Source: CAXPZW01 sp964221845 | Lineage (GTDB): Bacteria; Bacteroidota; Bacteroidia; Flavobacteriales_D; Sanyastnellaceae | Direction of reading: 5' to 3' | DNA: 64,000 bases | NCBI GenBank assembly: GCA_964221845.1 | Contig: CAXPZW010000005.1 | Location: forward strand, 1 to 64,000 | In this document: positions 57,976-64,000 of the stretch, piece by piece | How positions within the stretch are numbered: the first letter of the stretch is position 1 | Layout: every line of letters begins with the position of its first letter | Translations under genes and position numbers: made by a program | The notes under the pieces: model-generated | The model's input: only the letters and a program-made list of their open reading frames with translations | Database searches by the model: none | What the model was told of the DNA's origin: nothing

Positions 57976-58111
57976 CCAAAACAATCCAAAAGCGCCAGGG
58001 TACCCCCTGGGTTTTTGTTTCTAGCAGCAGAGCTCGAGTGAACTCGGCTCTGCTGCCAGAAACAAAAACACCCCTCAAGATTCCTTGAGGGGCGCTTTTG
58101 GGTTGTTTTGG
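57976..58111. repeat. Nested palindromic element abutting tRNA-His
   Basis: Outer 21-bp arms (57976-57996 and 58091-58111, 20 of 21 complementary; inner end GGCGCTTTTGG) enclose three hairpins: CCAGGG-tacc-CCCTGG (57995-58010, then TTTTT); a long stem 58012-58068 (11 bp TTTTTGTTTCT, 10 bp GCAGCAGAGC, 4 bp CGAG, TGAA loop); and CCCCTCAAG-attc-CTTGAGGGG (58071-58092). Read on the minus strand the last hairpin is followed by a T-rich run and probably terminates tRNA-His. The right arm ends on the last base of tRNA-His. Spurious ORFs across it were ignored. Confidence 0.8.
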
Positions 58112-58185
58112 GTGGCTAATGGGATTTGAACCCACGGCCTCCGGAACCACAATCCGGCGCTCTAACCAACTGAGCTATAGCCACC
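58111..58185 (-). tRNA. tRNA-His (GTG)
   Basis: Minus-strand cloverleaf with the extra G-1 of tRNA-His (58185), acceptor GTGGCTA/TAGCCAC, discriminator C, anticodon loop TTGTGGT (GTG) and T-loop GGGTTCAAATCCC. CCA is not encoded. It has a consensus promoter (58228-58258). Confidence 0.97.
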
Positions 58186-58227
58186 ATGTTGATCTCCAAA
58201 CGAGGGTCTCGTTTTTCAATCGGGGAG

Positions 58228-58258
58228 CAAAAGTACGAGGAAGTATGGATTCGTGCAA
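58228..58258 (-). promoter_or_regulatory. Consensus promoter of tRNA-His
   Basis: On the minus strand: TTG (58258-58256), 20-bp spacer, TACTTTTG (58235-58228). Both elements match the Bacteroidota consensus. The transcript would have a leader of roughly 36 bases with a small AACGAG/CTCGTT hairpin before the tRNA. Confidence 0.82.
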
Positions 58259-58280
58259 CAGGGGTGGGTGGGGGTTTGTT

Positions 58281-58288
58281 TACTTTTG
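58281..58288 (+). promoter_or_regulatory. -7 element upstream of glycosyltransferase
   Basis: TACTTTTG fits TAnnTTTG and lies six bases before the GTG codons at 58294/58297. No -33 TTG is seen. It is back to back with the tRNA-His promoter. Confidence 0.45.
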
Positions 58289-58293
58289 GATTT

Positions 58294-59427
58294 GTGGTGG
58301 ACACCGGATTCCGAATTCTCTTTTTGGCAAGTTGGTACCCGCATCGGGGCCAGCCTACGTTGGGCAACTTTGTGGAGCGGCATGCGCATGCGGTGGCGTT
58401 GGGTCATCGGGTGGAGGTGCTGTATCTGGTGGGGGAGCCTGGGCGGGAGGAGCCGGCGTTTGAGACCGTGGAGAACGGGGCGTTGGTGGAGCATCGGGTG
58501 TACCATGCTGAGCGGCCGAGTATGCGCAAGCGATGGCGGTTGTTGAAGGCGGCTGTAGAGGCCTTTTTTTCCGGGGACCTTTCTGGATTTGATTTGGTGC
58601 ATGTGCATGTGGTGCATCCCGCGGGATGGCAGGCGCAGGCGTTGAAGCAGCGGTATGGGTTGCCGTTTGTGGTGACCGAGCACTGGACGGGGTTTCACAA
58701 CGGGCGGTTTGAGCAGTTGCCTCGGTTGCATCGCAAGTTGGCCCGGCGCACGGCGCGGATGGCTGCGGTGATGTGTCCGGTGAGTGAGCACCTGGGTGCG
58801 GCCATGCGAGCGCAGGGGTTGGCAGGAAACTACCGGGTGGTGCCCAATGTGGTGGATACCGGGTTGTTTGTGCCTGATCAGGCGGCCTCATCTGAGGTCA
58901 AACAGTTGCTGCACGTGTCCCATTTGGGGGACGAACACAAGAACATTTCCGGCATGCTGCGCGCGTTCAAGGCGGCTTTGGATGCCGGGCACAAGTTGCA
59001 CTTGGCTGTGGTGGGAGATGGCGATACGCGTCCGCACCAGGCGAGTGCGCGGGCGCTTGGATTGACGGCTGAACACGTGTCGTTTGCGGGGGAGCAGCCC
59101 TTGGCGGCCATTGCCGAGCGTATGGGCAAATCTGACGGGTTTGTGCTGTTTTCGAATTACGAAAACCTGCCGTGTGTGATGATTGAGGCGTGGTCTGCAG
59201 GGGTGCCGGTGGTATCGACCGATGTGGGGGGCATTGCTGAGCATTTGACCCCTGAGCGCGGATGGTTGTTGCCCAAGGGCGACGAGGCTGCGTTGACCAA
59301 GGCTTTTGGTGCCCTAGCTGGAGCACGTCCTGATCAAAACGCGCTGCGTGCATATGCGCAGGCGCATTTTTCCCCTGAGGCGGTGTGCCAGGCGTTTACC
59401 AAAGTCTACCAAACCGCATTGGCATGA
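58294..59427 (+). CDS. Glycosyltransferase, GT4-like (GT-B fold)
   Basis: A 377-aa sugar transferase: N-terminal acceptor domain (RILFLASWYPHRGQPTLGNF, typical GT4 start; VHVHVVHPAGWQAQAL) and a C-terminal nucleotide-sugar domain (LLHVSHLGDEHKNISGMLRAF; VVGDGDTRP; the E-x7-E region SNYENLPCVMIEAWSAGVPVV). The frame is open back into tRNA-His, so the start is taken as GTG at 58294, next to a -7 element. It overlaps the flippase by four bases, so the two likely make and export one glycan. Confidence 0.88.
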   Translation: MVDTGFRILFLASWYPHRGQPTLGNFVERHAHAVALGHRVEVLYLVGEPGREEPAFETVENGALVEHRVYHAERPSMRKRWRLLKAAVEAFFSGDLSGFDLVHVHVVHPAGWQAQALKQRYGLPFVVTEHWTGFHNGRFEQLPRLHRKLARRTARMAAVMCPVSEHLGAAMRAQGLAGNYRVVPNVVDTGLFVPDQAASSEVKQLLHVSHLGDEHKNISGMLRAFKAALDAGHKLHLAVVGDGDTRPHQASARALGLTAEHVSFAGEQPLAAIAERMGKSDGFVLFSNYENLPCVMIEAWSAGVPVVSTDVGGIAEHLTPERGWLLPKGDEAALTKAFGALAGARPDQNALRAYAQAHFSPEAVCQAFTKVYQTALA

Positions 59428-60701
59428 TCCACGCGATTACCGGAACGTTGATCAATCGGTTGCTGGTCATGGTGTTGGCCATGGCTGTGGTGGTGCTTAA
59501 TACGAATTTCCTGGGCGATTTGGGGCAAGGCGAAGTGGCCTTGCTGAACCTGGGCATTTTGGTCATGCTAAGCGTGGCCCATTTCATTTCTGGCGGTGCG
59601 GTGGTGTATCTGGTACCCCGTCACCGCTTGGCTGATTTTTGGAAGCCGGCCTACCTCTGGACCACGCTGGTGAGTGTAATTGGAGGGTGTGTTTTGCAGT
59701 ATTGGACCTTGGTGCCCGAGGGGTATGCTTGGGTGGTGGCCGGATTGGCGTGGTTGCAATCGCTGTTCACCTTTCACATGCATTTGCTGCTGGGTCAAGA
59801 GCGCATTGCTGCGTACAACGCTGTGCAATTGACCTACGCCGGTTTGTTGGCTGCGTTGCTGGCCCTGTTCTATTTAGGACTGGGGGAGGCCGATTTGTGG
59901 TGTTACGCCACATGCGCTGGTTTGGCCATGGTCGGGGCGTTTTTGGTGAGCTTGATTGCGGTGGCCAAGACGTTGTTTCGAGCGTCGGAAGCTTCAATGG
60001 GAGAGATGTTCTCAGCCATCCTGCGCTACGGCGGCTGGAGTCAGGCAGGCAATGTGTTCCAAACCTTGGCCTACCGTGCACCTTATGCGGTGTTGGAAGG
60101 GATGGTCACCGGTGGTACCGCACTTGTGGGCATCTTCTCGATTCACACGTATGCTTCGGAGGCCATTTGGAATGTGGGCAAGAGCTTGTCGCTGGTGCAG
60201 TACAGCAAGCTGGCCAATCTCGATGAGGCACAGGTCCGCACGCGCATCACCCTGGCGTTCTTGAAAATCAGTGGTGCTTTTACTTTGGTGGCCTGCGCGG
60301 TGTTGATTGCCCTTCCCGAATCGGTGTGGACGACCATTCTAGGCCCTGAATTTGGCCCGGTGGCCGCCGTGGTGCAGTGGACCGCCATTGGCATTTTGCT
60401 CAACGCATTGACCATGATTGTGTCCCACCACTTTGCGGGCGTGGGTTTGCACAAGTACAACGCCATTGCCTCGGCATTGGGGTGCGGAGCGGTTGTGGCT
60501 GGATGCCTATGGTTGATTGGGGATGCAGGTGGAGCTGGCCTGATGGACCTGCCGTTGCAAGGCGCCGCGTGGGCGTTCAACGCCGGCATGGCCGTGCAGT
60601 TTGTGGTGGCCGTGGTGCTGTTTGTACGCACCGAAAAGGGCCGCATTCAATGGTCCAGCTTGAAGTCGGACGTGGCGCTGCTGCGCGGTTCAGATCAGTG
60701 A
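59424..60701 (+). CDS. Polysaccharide biosynthesis/oligosaccharide flippase-like membrane protein
   Basis: A 425-aa protein with about 12 membrane segments (RLLVMVLAMAVVVLNTNFLGDLGQGEVALLNLGILVM at the N-terminus; AILRYGGWSQAGNVFQTLAYRAPYAVLE in the middle), typical of the PST/Wzx exporters. The ATG at 59424 overlaps the glycosyltransferase stop (ATGA). It is shorter than the flippase at 38.3 kb and not closely similar. Its 3' end overlaps convergent bshB1 by seven bases. Confidence 0.85.
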   Translation: MIHAITGTLINRLLVMVLAMAVVVLNTNFLGDLGQGEVALLNLGILVMLSVAHFISGGAVVYLVPRHRLADFWKPAYLWTTLVSVIGGCVLQYWTLVPEGYAWVVAGLAWLQSLFTFHMHLLLGQERIAAYNAVQLTYAGLLAALLALFYLGLGEADLWCYATCAGLAMVGAFLVSLIAVAKTLFRASEASMGEMFSAILRYGGWSQAGNVFQTLAYRAPYAVLEGMVTGGTALVGIFSIHTYASEAIWNVGKSLSLVQYSKLANLDEAQVRTRITLAFLKISGAFTLVACAVLIALPESVWTTILGPEFGPVAAVVQWTAIGILLNALTMIVSHHFAGVGLHKYNAIASALGCGAVVAGCLWLIGDAGGAGLMDLPLQGAAWAFNAGMAVQFVVAVVLFVRTEKGRIQWSSLKSDVALLRGSDQ

Positions 60702-61411
60702 AGCACCGTGATGTCGGTCACGCCAATCGAGCGTTCGACCTGAAATCCTTCTCCGTACAAAAAGCCTGAGGGGCGACCGAAGTCCATGCATCGGGCCTTG
60801 AGGAAGTCAAAGAACTCTGATCCGGAAATCGGGGTCTTGGGCTCGGTGGAATTTGGGTCGAAGAACTGGCTGCTATACGCCGCGATCGCTTCCATCTTCT
60901 TGTCAAAGTAGCCGGTCACGTCCACGACAATGTCTGGCTTGAGGTAGCGGTCTTGGCTGTAGTGGTAGATCGCACGCGGGCGGTGGGCGGTTTGGGCCAC
61001 GCCGTCCAGCTCGGTTTCGATTTTACGCAGTCCCGCCAAGAAGCATGCATCGGCCACCAGACGAGCGCCTTTCCCATGATCGGGGTGGCGGTCGGTGAGG
61101 CTGTTGGCCAGCACGATGTCTGGGGTGTACTTGCGCACCATGCCGATGATCTTGCGCTGGTTTTCTTCGGTGTAGCCAAAGAAGCCGTCGGGCATGTCCA
61201 GATTTTCGCGGGCGGAGACGCCAAGGATTTCAGCGGCTTTTGCAGCCTCCTGGGTGCGGAGCTCGGCGCTTCCACGGGTGCCGAGTTCACCGCGGGTCAG
61301 GTCAATGATGCCGACTTTTTTGCCGCTGGCTACTAGCTGAGCAACGGTGCCGCCGGCAGAAATTTCAACGTCGTCGGGATGGGCGCCAAAGGCGAGTACG
61401 TCCAAGTGCAT
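60695..61411 (-). CDS. bshB1: Bacillithiol biosynthesis deacetylase BshB1
   Basis: BshB1 deacetylates N-acetylglucosaminyl malate to GlcN-malate, the second step of bacillithiol synthesis. The 238-aa product is a zinc-dependent LmbE-type deacetylase: AHPDDVE with H11 and D14, RGELGTRGSAELR, SLTDRHPDHGKGA (Zn His) and YSQDRYLKPD. It starts 9 bases after the glutathione peroxidase gene, giving a small thiol/peroxide operon. bshA and bshC are not in the window. Confidence 0.93.
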   Translation of the reverse strand: MHLDVLAFGAHPDDVEISAGGTVAQLVASGKKVGIIDLTRGELGTRGSAELRTQEAAKAAEILGVSARENLDMPDGFFGYTEENQRKIIGMVRKYTPDIVLANSLTDRHPDHGKGARLVADACFLAGLRKIETELDGVAQTAHRPRAIYHYSQDRYLKPDIVVDVTGYFDKKMEAIAAYSSQFFDPNSTEPKTPISGSEFFDFLKARCMDFGRPSGFLYGEGFQVERSIGVTDITVLH

Positions 61412-61420
61412 GGGTAGAGG

Positions 61421-62014
61421 TTAGGATTGGATCCAATCGAGGATGGCCGCGTCGATGGGGGAGGTGGTGGGAGCCACGTTTTTCACCAGCGCGCCGTTTT
61501 CGTCAATGAGGTATTTGTGGAAGTTCCACTTGACTTTCGAGTCTTCCACACCATTCTCGGCCTTGGAGGTGAGCCACGCGTAGAGCGGGTGGATATCATC
61601 GCCTTTCACGCTGATCTTGCTCATCATGGGGAAGGTCACGCCGTAATTCTTGCTGCAGAAGGTTTGGATCTGCGCGTCGCTGCCAGGTTCCTGCCCACCA
61701 AAGTTGTTGGCCGGGAAACCCACGATGGTAAAGCGGTCGCCGCCCTTGGCTTCAAACAGCTCTTGCAGTTGGGCGTATTGGGGGGTGAGTCCGCATTCGG
61801 AGGCGGTGTTCACCACAAGTACTTTTTTGCCTTTGAGCGAAGACAAGTCAAACGGGTTGCCGTCGATGTCGGTGACGGTGAAGTCGTGGAAAGATTTCAG
61901 GGCGGTGGTTTCCATGGCGGTGTCAGGGGTTGGGGCCGAAGGTGTTGGCGCCTCGCTGCAAGCGAGCCACAGGCCAGCGGCCAAGATCAGTAAGAGGGGT
62001 GTTGCAATTCGCAT
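61421..62014 (-). CDS. Glutathione peroxidase family protein (exported)
   Basis: A 197-aa thiol peroxidase. The start at 62014 opens an export signal (MRIATPLLLILAAGLWLACS); Cys19 suggests a lipoprotein though the lipobox is poor. The long frame upstream to 62293 is not coding. The peroxidatic Cys is C74 in NTASECGLTPQY (a Cys codon, not Sec); the Gln (GFPANNFGGQEPG) and Trp/Asn (VKWNFHKYL) of the catalytic tetrad are present. Such enzymes usually use thioredoxin, and here bacillithiol is possible since bshB1 follows; that is inference. Confidence 0.9.
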   Translation of the reverse strand: MRIATPLLLILAAGLWLACSEAPTPSAPTPDTAMETTALKSFHDFTVTDIDGNPFDLSSLKGKKVLVVNTASECGLTPQYAQLQELFEAKGGDRFTIVGFPANNFGGQEPGSDAQIQTFCSKNYGVTFPMMSKISVKGDDIHPLYAWLTSKAENGVEDSKVKWNFHKYLIDENGALVKNVAPTTSPIDAAILDWIQS

Positions 62015-62562
62015 GGGGTCATAACAGGCTTGAGGCACATTTGTGCGGAACAAGTATTGCAAAAATCGGGAATGTGGGCGTGCATTGGTCACTGGGAGTG
62101 TGGAGGGAGGTGGTGTAGGTGGATGGTTGGGAATGAAAGAAGGGTGAAAATGCCGTCGGGATAGAGCATCGGCGAGTGGGGCCCCACCAGCCCCACCCCG
62201 CCACCTCCTCTCGATGAACACCCCAAAATTCCCCAGACTTCCTCGCCCTACCAACCCCCCAACCACCTCACTTTGTAGTCTGCAACTCTCCACCCATGAA
62301 TGGTCACCCTCACCCCATAATTGACTTCTTCACATCCCACCCGATCCCTTATTTTCACGCCCCGCAATACTGCAAGGATGCTGGCGTTATCTCTCCCGTA
62401 GGTCCGCCTGCATTTTCTGAAACCAAACCTGCGCCGCCGCCGTAAGCGGAGCCACCGGCAAGCCAATTTTGAAACCAGAACCGCTGTTGGGAAGGGCCTG
62501 CAAGCTTTCCCAAGAGCGCTGTTTGAAACTTCGAGAGGCCTGTTCGTAGAACTCCGAAGACG
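62015..62562. other. Non-coding spacer between divergent GPx and M23 genes
   Basis: No credible gene. The left part (62090-62135) is G-rich on the plus strand and the right part (62180-62280) C-rich, with GGAGGTGG-type segments that could pair across (62102-62113 with 62201-62210). A perfect 12-bp palindrome GTGGGGCCCCAC lies at 62176-62187. It probably holds both promoters, but no consensus element was found. Confidence 0.5.
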
Positions 62563-63468
62563 ATGGTAGCTTTCGCCTTTTCAATTGCTTTGAGAACAAA
62601 CCTGTTTATTATTCTGGTGGCCCTGACCATCCCCTTGGGTGACTTTGCCCAGACCACCACACCTGAGCCGACTCCAACCGGCGGTGGTTTTGAAGAAAGT
62701 TTAAGTGAGCCCCGCGTCACCGTTCCCGCTTCTGAGGACGGCGTGTGGGACATCAACGACTCCCTGGCATTCATTCCCGCATTCGACACCTACTGCAAGT
62801 GGGACACCCGCAACATCCACGCGTATGATTTCGACGGCCTCAAAATGGAGGAAACCGTAGAAGTGGTCCTGCGTGAAGACAGCTGCGATTACCACCTGCC
62901 TTTCCGCGGCAACATCACCTCCCATTTTGGTGAGCGCGGCCACAAATACCACTACGGCATCGACATCAAGCTGCGCACCGGCGACCCCGTGCGTGTGGCG
63001 TTTGAAGGCGTGGTGCGCATCAGCCAGTACAGCAAGTCTTACGGCAACGTAGTCGTGGTGCGTCACAATAACGGACTCGAAACCTTGTACGCCCACTTGT
63101 CTGCACGCAAGTGTAAGCCGGGGGATCACGTTGAGTCGGGTGCGATCATCGGCTTGGGTGGAAACACCGGCCGCTCTACCGGCAGCCACCTGCACTTTGA
63201 GAGCCGCTACAAAGGTGAGCCCATCAACCCCGAGACCATCATCGATTGGGAATCGGGCAAACTGCTCACCGATGTCCTGGAGATCTCCAAAGACGACTTC
63301 ACCTACCTCAAAGAGGTGCGTTCCAAGAAGTACCACACCATCCGCAGCGGCGATACCTTGTCTGGGATTGCGCGACGCTACGGTACTTCAGTGAGTACCC
63401 TGTGCCGCTTGAATGGTATGGGCAGCAACAGCACCATCTACGCTGGACGCCGCATTCGCGTGCGTTAG
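62563..63468 (+). CDS. M23 (LytM) peptidase with C-terminal LysM domain
   Basis: A 301-aa envelope protein: N-terminal signal (ALRTNLFIILVALTIPLGDFAQ), a Pro/Thr linker, an M23 domain (about 118-230) with zinc ligands H130/D134 (KYHYGIDIK) and H211 of the HLHFE motif plus H178 (YAHLS), all present, and a LysM (about 257-301; YHTIRSGDTLSGIARRYGTSVSTLCRLNG). It should cut peptidoglycan cross-bridges or, as in some Bacteroidota, regulate cell division. Transcription may start in the spacer before it. Confidence 0.9.
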   Translation: MVAFAFSIALRTNLFIILVALTIPLGDFAQTTTPEPTPTGGGFEESLSEPRVTVPASEDGVWDINDSLAFIPAFDTYCKWDTRNIHAYDFDGLKMEETVEVVLREDSCDYHLPFRGNITSHFGERGHKYHYGIDIKLRTGDPVRVAFEGVVRISQYSKSYGNVVVVRHNNGLETLYAHLSARKCKPGDHVESGAIIGLGGNTGRSTGSHLHFESRYKGEPINPETIIDWESGKLLTDVLEISKDDFTYLKEVRSKKYHTIRSGDTLSGIARRYGTSVSTLCRLNGMGSNSTIYAGRRIRVR

Positions 63469-63557
63469 AAATCTCTTTTGAAAAAGTCCGTGCGTTTTCG
63501 GACCTTCCAAAACATAACTGCCGACGGGCGTGTTGTGCTTAGAGAAAAACGCTGGAC

Positions 63558-64000
63558 ATGGCTCGTATAGCCGTTATTGGATCTGGGTTTGCCGGTTTGT
63601 CGGCAGCCACAACTCTGGCCGATCAAGGTCACGAGGTACACCTCTACGAACAACATTTGCAGACCGGGGGAAGGGCCCGTACGTTCTCCGCCGAAGGGTT
63701 CACGTTTGATATGGGACCCAGTTGGTACTGGATGCCCGACGTGTTCGAAAACTACTTCGGGTACTTCGGTAAAAAGCCCTCGGATTACTACGACCTCAAA
63801 CGTCTGGACCCCAGCTACCGCGTGTGGTTTGGCAAGGACGATGCGGTAGATGTTCCTGCCGATTACGGGCAACTCCGCGCCTTGTTTGAAAAGATGGAAC
63901 CGGGTGCCGCTGTGGCCCTGGATGCCTTCTTGGAGGAGGCACGGGTGAAGTACGAGACCGGGATGAACGACCTGGTCCACAAGCCCTCGCTCAAACTTAC
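63558..64000 (+). CDS. crtI: Phytoene desaturase CrtI (3' partial)
   Basis: A frame from ATG 63558 runs off the window edge (147 codons visible). It starts MARIAVIGSGFAGLSAATTL, an FAD-binding GxGxxG loop, followed by EQHLQTGGRARTF and GFTFDMGPSWYWMPDVFENY, the signature of bacterial carotenoid desaturases. It converts phytoene to lycopene-type carotenes in the membrane, the base of the yellow/orange pigments of Flavobacteriales. crtB is expected downstream, outside the window. It starts 89 bases after the M23 gene. Confidence 0.9.
   Translation, partial: MARIAVIGSGFAGLSAATTLADQGHEVHLYEQHLQTGGRARTFSAEGFTFDMGPSWYWMPDVFENYFGYFGKKPSDYYDLKRLDPSYRVWFGKDDAVDVPADYGQLRALFEKMEPGAAVALDAFLEEARVKYETGMNDLVHKPSLKL

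Noticed and set aside
57682..58150. Minus-strand frames across the tandem repeat and palindrome
   Set aside because: The 65-bp period shifts frame between copies, and the sequence is explained by repeats and terminators.
58098..58463. Plus-strand frame giving GFEPTASGTTIRRSNQLSYSHH
   Set aside because: This is the antisense translation of tRNA-His, a known source of false proteins.
61421..62293. 290-codon version of the glutathione peroxidase
   Set aside because: The first 93 residues are low-complexity spacer sequence; the signal peptide starts at 62014.

Overview
The window is chromosomal DNA from a member of the Bacteroidota, most likely order Flavobacteriales, with a fairly high G+C content for that group. 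The evidence is type IX secretion system (T9SS) C-terminal sorting domains on several secreted proteins, a PorE-like T9SS protein, type III glutamine synthetase, a bacillithiol deacetylase (BshB1), an S46 dipeptidyl-peptidase, a DUF5686 barrel protein, promoters of the TTG-N19/20-TAnnTTTG type and no Shine-Dalgarno sequences. I cannot name the genus. No phage, insertion sequence, CRISPR array or rRNA operon is visible.

Layout. 1-9.8 kb: end of a PNGase F-like T9SS exoprotein, glnN, a PorE-like envelope protein, and the overlapping operon purM-prfA-pyrF followed by a PspC-like peptide. 9.9-14.2 kb: an AGCS sodium/amino-acid symporter, a helix-hairpin-helix protein, apt and an acyl-CoA dehydrogenase. 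14.2-29 kb: the information-processing block rpsU, xer recombinase, raiA, tRNA-Thr/Tyr/Gly/Thr, tuf, tRNA-Trp, secE, nusG, rplKAJL, rpoB, rpoC. The order of the four tRNAs and tuf is the same as thrU-tyrU-glyT-thrT-tufB in E. coli. 29-31.3 kb (minus strand): a membrane-anchored TPR protein with ribH, and an NTF2-like lipoprotein. 31.5-37.3 kb: an accessory exoenzyme island with a C26-type amidotransferase lipoprotein and three secreted alpha/beta hydrolases, two of them tandem paralogues. 37.4-44.7 kb: PhzF, a flippase, a DUF4476 protein, and the serine block serC-serA-DUF1015-YggS. 44.7-57.4 kb: DUF5686 protein, a small membrane protein, an orphan T9SS tail, a winged-helix-like protein coupled to a prolyl-aminopeptidase-like lipoprotein, yidC, DUF6438, DPP7, panB, rluA-type synthase, trxB and an M15 peptidase. 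58-64 kb: tRNA-His, a glycosyltransferase plus flippase pair, glutathione peroxidase with bshB1 (minus strand), a LysM/M23 peptidase and the start of crtI.

Most of the window is conserved housekeeping. The least explained sequence is 57.4-58.1 kb: a short unrecognised ORF, a 65-bp tandem repeat whose internal hairpin has a compensatory base change, and a dense block of nested palindromes that ends exactly at the 3' end of tRNA-His. Other points worth checking are an orphan T9SS sorting tail at 47.6 kb, a candidate L1-type leader before rplK, an unusual residue in RpoB next to the rifampicin region, and the paired secreted hydrolases at 32-37 kb.
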